NCBI GenBank assembly: GCA_015680685.1
Contig: MNCI01035006.1
Span: 491,634 to 555,633 of the forward strand
Direction of reading: 5' to 3'
Source: Gnetum montanum
Lineage: Eukaryota; Streptophyta; Gnetopsida; Gnetales; Gnetaceae
DNA length: 64,000 nucleotides
The notes under the pieces are model-generated. The model saw only the letters and a list, made by a program, of their open reading frames with translations, was not told where the DNA came from and ran no database searches. Positions within the stretch are counted from its first letter, which is position 1. Every line of letters begins with the position of its first letter. A program made the position numbers and the translations under genes. Shown here in pieces: positions 45,057-58,078 of the stretch.

Positions 45057-48000
45057 CAAGCATCAGCCAGGACATTACTTCCAATGTTTTCCAACATCAT
45101 TGTACTAGAGGCATCATCGAGGACATCACCTCTAATGTTCTAGAGGAATAACACAAAAGGATTAATAAGCCATGGAATCACCCTTTCATGTAGGATGGGG
45201 CCTCCTATGAAAGCCACACTAATGCATCCCAATTAGGATCAATTTACAAAACCATCTCTAGGAAGTCCATCTCCAACTAACCACATAAATTTGGTGCTAG
45301 ATCCAACATCTAAATAATTAGCAAATAACAACCATAACATCCAAAGAAATGTTGAAGGGTACAATGACCAAACAAAAGAGTTCATTTCTTTGAGAGATCC
45401 AATAGTTCAAATAATTCTCCAAAGGATACTAATCCAAGAAATCACATGACACTAACAAGCCATATCCACTCACATGGAAATCCAACAGCACAAGGAGAAA
45501 AATCTAATATCCAAAAGATCTCACATAACTTAACTACTTCCTAAGATGCCAACAAAGTCTAAGAAGAGAAAACATGATCATAACCTCCAAAAAATTAATA
45601 GCATCACAACAATTGAAAGACTGAAATTACCAATAACCAAGAATCGTCTATGGGTCAAAACTTACACCATGAGTTAACCAAAGAATGAGATAGAATATCA
45701 AAGACCAAATCCAATGAGAAAACTATCAAGATTGACAATATAAAAATCTTATATTAAGACCTAGAAATTTCAGTAAACATTTAACATGGAGATTCAAAAT
45801 GATCAAAGGAAATAAGGCCACAATCAACTAAGATTTAGGCCAATCATAATCATCCAAGCCTTAATAATGATCAAAAGTTAAAGACCTAAGGGAAACATTG
45901 TCAATACAACAAATGAGAAACATTCAATAGGTTTTTAAGAGCTTCGATACCAAGAAGGCCAAGTATTAAGCAAAACTAAAGGACCAAATTTTATAAAATC
46001 TAAGTTTTTGGCAGAGCTAGACTTGTAGGAGAGACATCTTAAAAATTAGAAGATGTCTTGGGTGAGACATCTCAAGCAAAGATGAGATGTTTGGAATGGC
46101 TAGGAGACATCTAAGAAGAAATTAGAGGTTTCTTGGGTCAGACATCTTAGTTGAGACTATGATGTCTCAAGTGAGATGTCTTGGTTAAGACTAAGATGTC
46201 TTGGGTGAGATGTCTTAATTATAGGTGAAACATCTTGTTGAAAGTTTTAGGATGTAGGATAAACATTTGGTAGAGGTTTGGGATGTCTTGAATGATAATG
46301 AAAAAATTAGGAAACAACTAGGAAAACTCCAAAATGATGAGAATGGATAGGGAAATGATAGGTAAGAGCTCAACAACTTAAGAACAAGAACTAACAAGGG
46401 AAAAGGATAACCCAAAATTAAATCAATAAGAGAGAGAAACTAAATTTGATGTAATTACAAGGTTGGAAAAAATCAATAAGATAAAGATTCATTCTATATG
46501 CCAAGATCACAATATGACAATGGAAAAAGAAGTTTCACAATATTAATATATAGATGATAAATCAAACTGAACATGACAAGATCATAGCAAGGGGAAATGA
46601 ATCTGAGCAAAGTATCAAAAAAATGAAAATAAAATCCCCAAAACTCCAAACTGACCATCATAGGAAACCAAACTACATTTGTCTCTCACTAGGATCCAAA
46701 TCACACCCACATAAGAAAAATCACAACAATTCTATCATCTAATTGTAAACAAATGAGCTCACAAACAACAATATCCAAACCCATACAAATTCTTGGAATG
46801 ATTCTTTAAAAACCTATATTAGAAATTGAAAGAAAAATAGTAGAATAATATCATCAATTTACACACACAAAATCCATTAAAACAACATTTCAAATGCTCA
46901 AATAAAAACCCATCAATCCACCAATAGCATAAAAATCATATGAAAAAATAAATAATACCCATTCTATGAATGTGCATAGAAACCTACAACTGTAAATAGG
47001 GAAGAAGTCAAGATAAATCACCTCCAAATCTAAATGATGAAGACCACAAGAGAGAAGATCAAATCATAAAGGTCCAAGCAATCCACACGACCATTTCACA
47101 ATCCCCTAGTTACTCCATAGCTTTAATCTCCTACAACACCTCCCCTAAATTGTCAAAGTGCATGGAAAGAATAATTTGTGGAAATTTTAATAAAGATTGA
47201 TCAAGAGAAACCATGGAATGAAAAAAACATCAATTACCCAATCCAACATAAAATAAAAATAATAATACCAAAAATCCTATCCATCTCAAATGTAACTTCC
47301 TCTCCCACTCACATAACTCCCACACATGCCAAAATAAATAAAAGAAAAAAATACCATAAATCCATCATAATAAAAATATGTGCAAACCTCCTTTCATAAA
47401 AATAAAATAAAATTAATTTAAACTAATATATACATAAACATATGTGCATACACACTAAATTATCAAACCACATAATCACTAGGGCCACAACATGTACTCT
47501 AGAAAAATAATTCAACAAACCATAAATCACATGTCATGCCATGCTCCTAACCAATCCTCATGTGATCTTGCCACCCTCAATAATAGGTTTAGTGCACATT
47601 TGCTAGATGGTAATAAAAACATACATATAATTAAATATTAAAATATACATAATGATATCCATGCATCTAAATGTATCAAAGATCAACATCTCCATAAAGC
47701 CTCTAGGAAAAACCATAAAAAGAATACCAAACCAAAAAAGTTATAGAGCACATACAAGTATAGGCATCACAAACTCTACAAATATTATACATACCAAAGA
47801 TGCCAAAAAAAATATGGGTTGTTCCACCTTTTTTCAAGAATTGGGTAAATTAGAAAGTTAATATTTATAATATTTTTTATTTTAATAATTTAATTACTTT
47901 CCAAAATTTTTTAATTTAAAATTAAAATGTCCAATTTTACCAAAGAATAATATGATGGCTTTCTATAATACTTTTATTTGCACTCTTGTTTTTGGTGCCA

Positions 48001-48296
48001 ATTGGACATCAAATGTTTTATATATTTATAAATTTTTGGTAGATAGCATCAAATGCACTATCATCAACGCTTAGCATGTACACTTTGTGCTTGCTTGCAT
48101 TTTTTTTTTTTTTTTGCTGCAGGTAGAAAGCTCAAATGATGCTTGTTTAATGATGGAAAAATTGACCTACCTCTTAACAACACATTAATCACATGATATG
48201 ATGGCTAATTAGCTTAAAGACACACTTTAACCTATTTTATTACATATGGTGTAGTAGGTTTTTTTTACCAATTTTTTATTGTATGTGCATGATGCA
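45057..48296. other. A-rich remnant DNA, no gene seen
   Basis: No domain was recognised in about 3.2 kb. A block at 46020-46275 is dense in AGACATCT/AGATGTCT words like the K and B U3 regions, so a decayed copia LTR piece is possible. A T run of about 17 lies near 48100. Confidence 0.4.
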
Positions 48297-48590
48297 TGTG
48301 GAACTGGAAATGATTCTACTCAACTAATATGGATGACTCAAATTCTTAAGGATTATAGTCAAAAGCAAGGTAAGTTTTTGATTTTTTATGATAATATGAA
48401 TGCAATTAACATTGCAAAGAACATAGTGTAGCATTCCAAGATAAAGCACATAAAGATAAGGCCCCACTTCATACATAAGTAAGTGAAAGGAGGAAAGATT
48501 ATAATTGATTACATTAAGTTAGAGAACCAATTGACAAACATAATGATAAGCCCCTTTCATATAAATTTAAAAATATTAAAAGAGGATTGA
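48297..48590 (+). pseudogene. Copia RNase H C-terminal fragment
   Basis: One frame reads STQLIWMTQILKDYSQKQG, FYDNMNAINIAKNIV, a stop, HSKIKHIKIRPHFIH, and KLENQLTNIM. These are the standard last blocks of copia RNase H (CDNxSAIxxxKNPVxHxRTKHI, then xxxQxADIxTKPL). It ends in a degraded TKPL motif. No RT is seen upstream, so it is an isolated remnant. Confidence 0.8.
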
Positions 48591-49139
48591 GGTTGGACCT
48601 TGTTTCAACTAAAATGTATGTAATAATCCTAAATCCTCCTAGTGGTGTATTTTTAAGAATTGAATGGAAATTATTTTTTTTTAGATTTTAGTAGTCAATT
48701 AAATTGTTAATGTTATTTCTCTTTGCCACAACCTAACAAAGAGATCACCCCCTTACTAAGAAGTTATTCTCCCCACACTATAGTAATGCATAGTGGGGGC
48801 ACCCTTGCCCATGGGATACCCTATTTAAACTAGTGGTTGTTTTCAGTAGCCACAAAGGGGGTGCCCCTATCAAGGGGTCAATCCCACAATGGATATGGAA
48901 AAGGCATAAAAAAGAGGCTCAAACCCTAACCCTTACACTAAGCTCATTTTTTCCATCTTTCTCCTCCATTATCCAACACTTCCCTCATGCTTCCTAACCA
49001 CCATTACCTCTCATTTCAAGCTCTAACTCCTTCATTCTCTGCATCCTTCTCCAAGAACTAGGATTTCCTGGCATTAAGAAAGAAGCTTGAAGAAATAAAA
49101 GGTAAAGTAATTGGAAGTAACAACAATTCAAGAATATAA
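48591..49139 (+). other. Spacer, no gene seen
   Basis: It contains GGGGGCACCC and GGGGGTGCCCC words (48795-48875) and a CT-rich stretch at 48955-49060 resembling a transcript leader. No ORF is supported. Confidence 0.4.
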
Positions 49140-50341
49140 AATAAATGCCCTATTGTTAAACAAAAACCATCAAGAAAAAAAATTAAAGAGAGATGGACAA
49201 GGTATGAAAGAAAATCCTATGCATTTGAAATATGTTTACTCTCTAATCAACTAGTAAATTTTATTGATCTTGATAGATATTTTGAGATATTTAGATGGAA
49301 TATATTGTTATGCTTTAAGGGTTCTTCATACCCTAGGCTTGTAAGGCTCTTTTACATCAATTTAAAGGCTAAAAATCCCAATGCCACCAGCTTTGTTACA
49401 AGAGTATTGGGAACAAAAATTATTATTGAGATTCCAATCTCATATCTCCAGTTATTTGGATCCCAAGATTTCACAACTCTATTTTAACCAAATATGTAGA
49501 ATAATTAGAAGATTATGAGAGTATAAGTAATATTGTTAAGGTCATTTGTTGCAAGGGTTACAAGTGGAATTCTTACAAATTAAAAGCATCTACCCTGCTC
49601 TCACATTTGAGACTAGTTAATAAGATTCTTAGCATCAACTTACTTTCTAGGTTGGTTATTATGATGAAGTTTATGTGCTTATGGATTATTTTTTTTATTT
49701 CCTTGAAATTAAGAAAAGATTGAATGTCTTTGATCTCATAGTTAAATGGATTATTCAACATGCTAAAGAACACTTCACAAAAGAACTTCCTTTTATTATT
49801 ATTATCTCAAAAATCATTACAAATAATTTGCAAATTGAATAATACAAGGAGGTAGTCAAACCTCCTACTTCCATTACTTATAGAACTATAAAAAGAATGT
49901 AATTAGTGGGTGCATAACCTAAACATATTTCTTATGAGGAAGATGAAATACCTTATAATATTTTGGATGAGGAGGATGATAGGAAATCCTCCAAGCCAAC
50001 ACAAATATCAAACGGATTCTTTTCCAAAATGGCAAGAAATATGAACTTCATCAAAAATAAATAAATTTTACACTAGCATAAATATAAGCAAGAGTTAAAT
50101 AGAGAAATAAGAAACAAAGGAATCATTGATTATGAAAATTTAGTTGATTATGATAAGCCTTCAGTTGTTGTATATGAGGCTTCGTATGATAAAGTCACTA
50201 TTGAAGGTAGATCTCATGTTGAAAATAAAAGTGATAGTGAACAAACTAAAACTAATGAAAATGATAATGAAGATTATAAAGATGAGGATGACATGAAGAT
50301 CAACAAGACAGCAAAGATGGTGGAGATGAAGATTATTAAGC
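49140..50341 (+). pseudogene. ORF remnant resembling the putative plant transposon-protein domain
   Basis: The open part 49140-49487 encodes KKIKERWTRYERKSYAFE, then FIDLDRYFEIFRWN and YPRLVRLFYINLKAKNP, then SFVTRVLGTKIIIEIPISYL. The sequence LVRLFYINL followed by a GTKIIIE turn resembles the LVREFYANL...VRGKxVDF pattern of the putative plant transposon protein family (Transposase_32, from memory). The rest of the region has frame breaks, and a lysine/glutamate/aspartate-rich tail is readable near 50215-50330. It lies between copia RNase H and a copia polypurine tract. Molecular role unknown. Confidence 0.5.
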
Positions 50342-51178
50342 TAGATTCCAATCTATGAAGCTTTGAGTCCTCATTTTCATAGCCTTGGTCCACTCATTAT
50401 TAACATAGCAGCATTTATGTTTTTAGTTATTTAGCATTATGAGAGACTTATATAATATTTCATCTTTTATGTTTTTGGATATTTACCCTAGTTAGTGAAC
50501 ATTTGTTTATATGAAGATGATATCATTTTGGACTGATTAATGTAATTTTTGTATTTTGTTTAAGTTTGCCTACAACTAGAAATTTATATTATGCATAACA
50601 TAATATCTTGGATATTATATTTATAGACTTTTATAATTTTATAGTCTTGTTCATTTTGATAACTACATTTTGTTGTTGATATTTGGCCATTTAAGTACAA
50701 GTCTATTCTATATGTTCATTTCAGGTTTCCACTTTATTTGGGAGCAACATGAACTCTTGTATATGCTCATACATTTCTTCTCATCTAATTCATATTTTAT
50801 TTAGGCTTATTAGATTGTAGTCCATATGCTTTTCATTTATGGATTATGCTTCTATGCTAGCTTATTGTTTATCTTATGCATAGTAATTTGATAGTATAAC
50901 TCTCTCCTTTTTTAAAAAAGTATTAGATTATGCATTTAGATAAACCTCATGAGCTAGGATTTTATACACTTTTTAAGTCTATTCTTATTGAACCTAGAAA
51001 ATATTATTTATTAGTTATTTGCCTTTTACTTTTTTAGTATGCATACCCTTCCTTCAAGGCAAAGTTTTGCCATAAGAGTTGGATTTTCTTTTTCTACATA
51101 GAAAATAAGGGAGAGAGAAACTAAATGAAAGGGGATCATAAGCTCCGGGTAGGCCTAAGAATTCATATAGATTTATTC
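50342..51178. other. No gene seen
   Basis: T-rich sequence without a recognisable domain. It runs to the target site of solo LTR G. Confidence 0.45.
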
Positions 51179-51875
51179 CTCACTGTAGCGACGGAAAACG
51201 TCGGCAGCTAGAAATACCGACCGAGGTTTCGGCGTACACAGTTTTAGCCACGGATCCGGGCGAGGGCTATGCTGGAAAAGCGAATCCGCGGCGCCCTGAA
51301 CGGTCTTGTCGATCAGACAGGGACTTACAGGTCAGTAAAAAAATGAAAATTACGTAAAAAGAAAGCGATATGGTTCGAGGAGTCGTAAAACGAGGGGAAA
51401 ACGATGTAGACGGATTGTAACGATGATAATGCTAAACACGATAAAAGGAGGCTGACATAAGAGACACACGTAGCTTCAAGATCTGCGCTTTGACTTAAAA
51501 GTGTATATTTTGTATGAGAAATTGCACTGGGGAATCCTCGATTACAGGATGTGAAACAAGCACAAAAGAACAAGCAAAACGGTCTAAACAGAAGTCTGAT
51601 CTACCTCGTGGGCTAAAGCTGAGATGCAAGGCAGGCCAAGCTTTGACGTCTACCGATCAATTGTTTCTGATTGATAGAGTCTTTTCAGCAGAACGATTAC
51701 TCCTGTCACTAGTGCTCAAAGCGAACTGTACTCTGCTTTGGTTGTAAGGTGATAATGCCAACGATTGCCAAAGCGCTGTTCTCTATATCTCTGCTCCAAA
51801 GTGCTAAGTGCTTTGGTGCTCAGAAATATGCTTTTGCTTCTCTGATTTGCCAACCCTTGTATCTTTGTCAACTGA

Positions 51876-51885
51876 GGTATTTATA
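51876..51885 (-). promoter_or_regulatory. TATA box of solo LTR G
   Basis: The minus strand reads GCGGCCTATAAATACCTCAG about 940 bp after the LTR start, a usual U3/R position for a long LTR. Confidence 0.65.
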
Positions 51886-52133
51886 GGCCGCGACGCTTCG
51901 TGAAAAAGGTGCAACCCTGATGACGTGGGTCTCGAATATTGCGGGCCCTGTTGGCATGATCATTTTAATTCAGACTGTGACTACGCACAACATGCTTGTT
52001 TGCGTGTTGTGCGTGTGAAGAGCAGGTACATGTTGAGTGTGCTTCAATTGCTTTCAAGCTGCATTACACTCATTCGCGTTGTGTTGCGTGTATGAGCGTA
52101 ATCTGGTGAAAAAACAATAAGCTCAAAATTTTT

Positions 52134-52329
52134 TTACGCTCACTACGCAGTTGCGCGTAACAAAGCATAAACAATGTGCAACTTACGCTCACTACGCAGC
52201 TGCGCGTGGTGAAGCGTAAATAATGTGTAACTTACGCTCACTACGCAGCTGCGTGTGATGAAGCGTAAATAATGTGTAACTTACGCTCACTACGCAGCTG
52301 CGCGTGATGAAGCGTAAATAATGCCCAAC
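52134..52329 (+). repeat. 49-bp tandem repeat, four units, in G
   Basis: Units start at 52134, 52183, 52232 and 52281 with TTACGCTCACTACGCAG. Each contains the palindrome-like ACGCAGCTGCGCGT flanked by TTACGCT and AGCGTAA, so each unit is a dyad. Related singles continue outside the array (52360-52380 and 52455-52495). They lie in the U3 of G. Confidence 0.9.
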
Positions 52330-52862
52330 TTTAATGATGACATACGCAATGGTACGCACCGCTGCGTGACGAGCGTAAAGATAAGTTATCCATGCGCCGC
52401 GAGAAAAAGCGTCAAACTATTGTGCTTCTCTAGCCTTTGACTATCTTGGAGCTTATTACGCTCATTACGCTGCCGTGCGTAATAGAGCGTAAACTTGTCC
52501 TTGAACAAAAAGACTTAGCAAAATACACAAGAAATCGCATATCACGCTGCTTAAGCTTCTCCCTGTGCTGAAGCAACTATCCTTCTGATGCCAGGCTATG
52601 TCGGGACACTTATCATGTTGAGCATCATTATGCTATGTCGCGTGATATAGTGTGAACAGCAAAAGCCTAGAAAGATTAGGAATCTGTACAGGAAGTTGCG
52701 GACTTGATGCTACACGCCTCTTAGCCTTGCTCTGTCTTATTCCCCCCTCTCTAAAATGCTGAGATGTGCCCTTTCCTGAATTGCGAATCTTTGCCTGAGG
52801 CCGACTCGCGATTTTTAACGGTGTTTCACTCACTAGTGCAAATTATGTGTTTACTCATCTTC

Positions 52863-52879
52863 AAAAAGGGGAAGATTAT
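52863..52879 (+). other. Copia-like polypurine tract
   Basis: AAAAAGGGGAAGATTATT matches the K polypurine tract on the plus strand. A possible LTR start TGAAGATCAAG follows at 52880. The LTR end could not be found, so only the tract is called. It could belong with the RNase H fragment at 48297. Confidence 0.45.
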
Positions 52880-54170
52880 TGAAGATCAAGTTTTAAATAT
52901 GATTAAATGTTAAAGGTTTAAGAAGATGATTAAGATGATGTCTAAGAAAGAAGCTCATGTGGTTTCAAGTATAAACTTAGTTGAGGATGCTATCCAAGAT
53001 CAAGTTTTTTCTTGTTATGGTCCCCATGGGTCACCTCCTAATCACATGGTACCCTCTCAAAGATAGTAAAAATTTTTTATTTTTTGAGGTCTTGGAAAGT
53101 GGTTTCTCCTTTCCAATAGGTCAACCCATTAGGATAAAGGTTTTTTTTTTTGGTTCTCCCCCTTAGCCAAGAAAGAAAATTCAAGTTGAGATCATCTCCT
53201 CATTACTCTCTCTACCTCTATGCAAAATAACATTCTAGAGAGTCATCCCCTTATTCACGGGTTATCCCTTCTATGAATGAAAGTAGCATCCGTGCTCTTG
53301 GATGGGTGATACTAATTAACCCCTCGTTACCTTAAATTAAAAAAATTATTTTGTATGTTGAGGGCATATGAAGCAATATATTTTCTATTTTGAAATTGTT
53401 CTTTAAATCTGGAACCATTTTCTCTTCACCATATTATGGTAAATCAAGACAATAAAAAGAAAAACATGAATTGTTAAAGCAAGATCAATATATCAAGTAG
53501 TAATAAGCTTAATATGTATGTAATGCTCCTAAATTTTTTATCTTTTACATATTTTATTGTGTACGATAAAATATATATCCTACACATTGTATTGTACTCA
53601 TTTGAATCTTGTCATAAATGCAATCTGATTTTTAAGAGATCCTTATATGCATCATTTCATTTTTATTATATCAAGTCTAAGATTTGGTATAAATAATTTT
53701 TCCTTAAATTCCTAGTTGTATCAAAAGGAGACTAGCAACCCTTGAAACCATCATTATTCTTCAAGGAGTTAAAGATTGAACAGAAACCCAAGGGAAGTAG
53801 AAATTTTGATAGCTCCTATAAAGTGAACTAGATCCAAGTCAAACCACTATAAAAATCTTGGTGTACACTTTGTTTTATGCATTCCATTTTTGTTCTTATA
53901 TTAGATTTATTTTCTACTCTAATTTTATATCCATGATCTACAAATTTAATTTTTTTTAATTCATGGTGGAATGCAGTTTAAATTGTTATGACACCATGTT
54001 TAATATCCCACCCCCAACACTTCCCATACCCACTTTCTAGGGTATCCATATTGATCTAGAGTATGAATATAATAGTTAATAATGTATACTTATTTGTTTT
54101 ATTCTCTATTAATTCATTATTATCAATGGTCTAAATTCATTTTAGAAATTCTTGAATTTATGTATAGCCC
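52880..54170. other. Possible decayed LTR and spacer
   Basis: It begins at the presumed LTR start after the polypurine tract. CT-rich and AT-rich patches occur, with no recognisable domain and no second copy in the window. Confidence 0.3.
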
Positions 54171-54335
54171 TTATGTGTGTGTGTGCGCGCACATACATAC
54201 ATACAAAATACAAGGCTACTCCATTGTTACTCCATTACTACTACACCCAAACGTGAAGGAAAAAATTAAATTCACAACTGTCCCACTAAGAGGCAAATGT
54301 CTTGACTACTAAGCTACATCCCTGGGTATCATATC
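54171..54335 (-). mobile_element. tRNA-derived SINE-like sequence
   Basis: The minus strand near 54328 reads GGGATGTAGCTTAGTAGTCA, close to a tRNA 5' end with an A box (TAGCTTAGTAGT). CAGTTGTGAATTTAA, about 45 bases on, may be a decayed B box. A unique body follows and the tail is (TATG)n with a GT/GC run at 54171-54205. This layout is that of plant tRNA SINEs. The cloverleaf is not intact, so it is not a tRNA gene. No target duplication was confirmed. Confidence 0.45.
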
Positions 54336-55568
54336 TCTAAACTTTAAATTTAAATCATGATAGACTAGTAGAGCTTTATATTCAAGCCAATGATAAAGAA
54401 TCTAACCATAATAATTCCAACACAAAAGGTTTGTTTTTCATCATTACTATATTGGAAAAGTTGAGGACTATTAAGGAGGTTATCATACTATTATTCATAT
54501 GATACTTTTGGAACATGTTAGAAGAATAAAAGCCAAAACAATACCACCTTTTTAAATGTATACAAGGTCAAAGGCTCATATCATATGTTCATTTCACTTT
54601 GATTAAGGATGAAGGATCATCTTTCTAGTAAAATTTTTTAAATTACTATGTGGGATAAAAAGAGTGCAACTACTACAACTTGCTAACATGTTAGTTTGGG
54701 TGGTTGGTATTTGAAAGTAAAAATTTTGAATTTGAAATGTTTATGCTAATAAAATAAAATAATAAGAAAATAATGATTGGACAACATCCTTTTATATCTA
54801 TGTATGTTTTCTCTAGTTACCTTCTCCTTGAAAATGATGTTCATGTTTAGGTTTGCATTCGATTTTCAATATATATATATAGAAAGAGAAAGAGAAAGAT
54901 CTTAACAATCTTAATAAAGCCTAATACACTATGATGGTCATGGTTTTTTTTCTTAGTCTCACATATTGGCTAGCATATTCTAGTGCTATTTGTGATAACA
55001 GTCATGTAAGTTTATCACTTCCTATAGATAAGGCAATAGTTATTACTACCTATTTAGAATTGATGATTTTCTCTAGCAATGCAAGGAAGAAATCTATGCT
55101 CTAGTCTATGTACCACCATCCAAATTGTCCACATGTATCATCCTAAAATAAGTTAGAAATTATTTATAGAAAAAAAAGATCATTGACAAGAATATGCATG
55201 CTCTAACCACTAAAAAGAAACAACAAATTAAAATTAATATCCATGAAGCACAAGGATTAGGCCATGAACTTTATGGTACTAGTGTGGATAAATAAATGCA
55301 CCAAAACATTCACAACAAGGAGCTGATTACTAATTATAGGCATGTACATGATAATGTAATGGGAATAATTTTTTTGAAAGGTTGTATTGTATCAATAGTA
55401 CTAGAGCAAGGCTAGAAATTAATGCATGTATGAATCTTTTTGGAAATTTGGCTATAAAAAAGGTTCATAATTTTGAAACACCTGTAACTATAAACTAGTA
55501 CTTTTAAAAGATGACTTTCATATATGAAGTGTATATATAGTTAGATTTAAAATTAGTTTTATTGTCAA
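54336..55568. other. No gene seen; short repeats near 54867-54900
   Basis: AT-rich spacer. (AT)n and (GAAA)n-like runs lie at 54867-54900. No domain was recognised. Confidence 0.45.
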
Positions 55569-56684
55569 TGTGGAGCAGGTTCACTCCATAATTAAATCAC
55601 CTTCAACACACTAAATCCAGATATTATGCAAAGACAAATTTATTTGCTAGAAAAATAAGAAAACTAGCTATCTTCAATTAAATTATTCAAAGATCACAAC
55701 CCACAAGCATCTAAAAACCTATCACACTCAAACAATATTTCAGAGCATGAGGCTCTACAATCACACAATGGTTGTTCTCAATGCAAGACACAACCAAGAG
55801 AAATCTCTCCCACAACCTGAGACTAAGATCTCAACTTACAAGTGAAATACAAGAGAGTAGAACACATAGATCAACACACCACAAGTTGATCTTGGAGTTG
55901 AAATCACCTATTGCACTCACCCAATGTGTTTACCTAATCTCTCTTGCCCAGTTCTCCTTGCATACAAGCTCTCCTCTCTTCTCATGGATGAAGGCATATG
56001 TAATTATAAGGATCCAAAACCCTAGGAAGCTTTCTATTTACCTCCCTACATGTTTCCCACATGGATTTAGAGTCTCTTGGATGTTTTTCAATTGAAACAC
56101 CATGTTAGACCTTTTCTTCTTCATCGACATAGACGTCTCTTGTTTCATGTAGACGTCTCCTATACGAGCTTTGTTCTTAGGAGAGACATCTACTATTTTT
56201 GGAAGATGTCTTCTCTAGACTAGAGATGTCTACACTTTAGGGAAGACTTCTCTAAGGAAACATTTATCATTCTAAGGAGATGTCTTCTGTGAAAGCCCCA
56301 CTCTCAGGAGAGACATCTATTATTTTTTGTAGACATCTTCTATGGACTGAAGGCATCTACACGTTCGAGGAGATGTCTCTAGAGAGATGTCTATCTTTTT
56401 GGGGAGACCTCTATCCTAAAGGTGCCAAAAATAAAAATGCTTTTTTTGATGCCGAGAGCCTCCAAATTCCTCCCAAGAAGTCTCCATAGACCATGGACAT
56501 CCTAAACTCATCAAAATAAGCCACAAACACCTACAAAAATGCCAAAAACATCTAAGAATCTTCATCATTAAAAGTCAAAACAAAAACTGGACACATGCAT
56601 CCAGGTCTTCTACAAGCATGAAACCTACAAAAACAACTTGTAGAACAAGCACAAGGGAATAGGAAGAGATGTTCCTACACAACA
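55569..56684 (-). mobile_element. Probable copia LTR I
   Basis: On the minus strand it may start TGTTGTGTAGGAACATC at 56684 and end CCTGCTCCACA at 55569. A cluster of AGACATCT/AGACGTCT words at 56120-56420 lies upstream of a CTTATAATTA box near 56000, the same order as in the K and B LTRs. The following leader (55590-55930) looks like an LTR R-U5. No target duplication or internal region was found, so the limits are uncertain. Confidence 0.4.
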
Positions 56685-57198
56685 ATGTTATATTCTAATC
56701 ATATGTTCTACAATTTAATGTGTTTTTCTCATTTAAAATAGACAATGAGAAAACAAGATAATTTTTCTTAAGTTAAGATGGTTTCATCTTTGATTTTCAA
56801 AATTTTTGGGATTTTTTAAAATTTTCTTTTAGTTTTATAACCTCAGCTTTATTTTCTTGCTTTTTTTTTAATTTTAGTATATTTTCTTTGTAGATTTTTT
56901 TAGCATGTAATATTCTAAAATTAACTTGGCCAACTTAAAAGATGTCGAGGTCAATCCCACTCATAAATTGGGGGTGTAAGTGATTTTTTATGATAGAAAA
57001 TTATGGCTAGTACTTGCATCACCAAAGGCATCCACCATCTTTAAGGGTAAATACACCAAAATCATCTAGATTGAAAGTAAGTTGGTTTCTTACTTTTGTA
57101 ATTATCCTTGAACATTTTTTTGTATTGTTACTAAGCTTTAAGAAATCCATTCCATCACACCAAAGATCCAAATATTTTATCCATTCTTATTGACCTTA
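56685..57198. other. No gene seen
   Basis: AT-rich spacer leading to the F2 LTR. No ORF or repeat is supported. Confidence 0.45.
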
Positions 57199-57649
57199 GT
57201 TACTGATGAGTGGCAAGGTACCCCTACACTCAACCATACAAAACGAGCGTAGCACGCACGATCCAGTCGAACTCCGCCGACTAAGTGCCTACACGCCCCA
57301 TGGAACACTTGGGGTTAATCATTCATTGTCTTCCCAGACTTACTTGTGGTTTTCACGGTGTATGGTTAAGTAAGTCCGAGGTAAATGATTTTTATGGTCT
57401 GTTATGTTTTTCTCCTATGCTATCGAGGTGAAGGGTTGAGAAAGTAACTAACTCTAACTAATGACTAAGTCTAAATTAACCTAGCATCAGCATCTATTCC
57501 CACTTACCGTACACACCCTGAACCGATGCAACTGCGGCTACCAAACGCTAATCGTTGCTGGGATCACCACACGTAACGCACATGCCTAAAGTGGTCGTAC
57601 TGAGGCACCTAACTAGGAGGAAAGGGTTGAGAGAATCTCTCTTGCCTAA

Positions 57650-57799
57650 GTGCGATGAGCAACTGATTCCTTGACTATCTGTACACATCCTTAGAAGCTC
57701 GTAATCAAGTCGTACTCATACCGCGTGCGATGAGCAACTGATTCCTTGACTATCTGTACACATCCTTAGAAGCTCGTAATCAAGTCGTACTCATTCCGC
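57650..57799. repeat. 75-bp tandem duplication in F2 LTR
   Basis: 57650-57724 and 57725-57799 are nearly identical (GTGCGATGAGCAACTGATTC start). Other copies of this LTR have one unit. Confidence 0.9.
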
Positions 57800-58078
57800 A
57801 TTCTAGGAGTTTAAGGGTGAGAGAGAAAATAATAAATAAAATCCTATTCCATGCACTGCAAGGTTTATCCAAAAAGTTCATCTTTATTGTTGTACACAAC
57901 TTGTGTTCAGGTACAATGTTGCTCGAATAAAGATCCGTTCACTTTTAGGACTCCTACTGCGAGCACATGGAAAATATTCTATCTCTGGAGTGATCAAACT
58001 ACCAGAGTTTCCCTACTTCTAACTCAGGATGGGAAAACAAGCGAGAGCCGCCTCTTATTTATAGATATGGTGGCAGAC

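Larger units (their letters stand above)
51184..52828 (-). mobile_element. Solo LTR G (GC-richer, about 1.65 kb)
   Basis: It is bounded by CTCAC at 51179-51183 and 52829-52833. On the minus strand it starts TGAAACACCGTTAAAAATCG and ends CCGTCGCTACA. A TATA box (TATAAATACC) lies at 51885-51876 on the minus strand, which sets the orientation. It is clearly richer in CpG than its surroundings and carries a four-unit 49-bp repeat. No internal region is present. Its size and ends suit a gypsy LTR; the family was not recognised. Confidence 0.88.

Noticed and set aside
46554-47861. Lysine-rich short ORFs
   Set aside because: Chance open frames in A-rich DNA, with no domain and no neighbouring element structure.
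51325-51747. ORFs inside solo LTR G
   Set aside because: They fall in the R-U5 part of an LTR with a defined TATA box and target duplications; no known domain.
54250-54335. A tRNA gene
   Set aside because: Only the A-box part fits; acceptor and T arms do not pair, so a SINE head is more likely.
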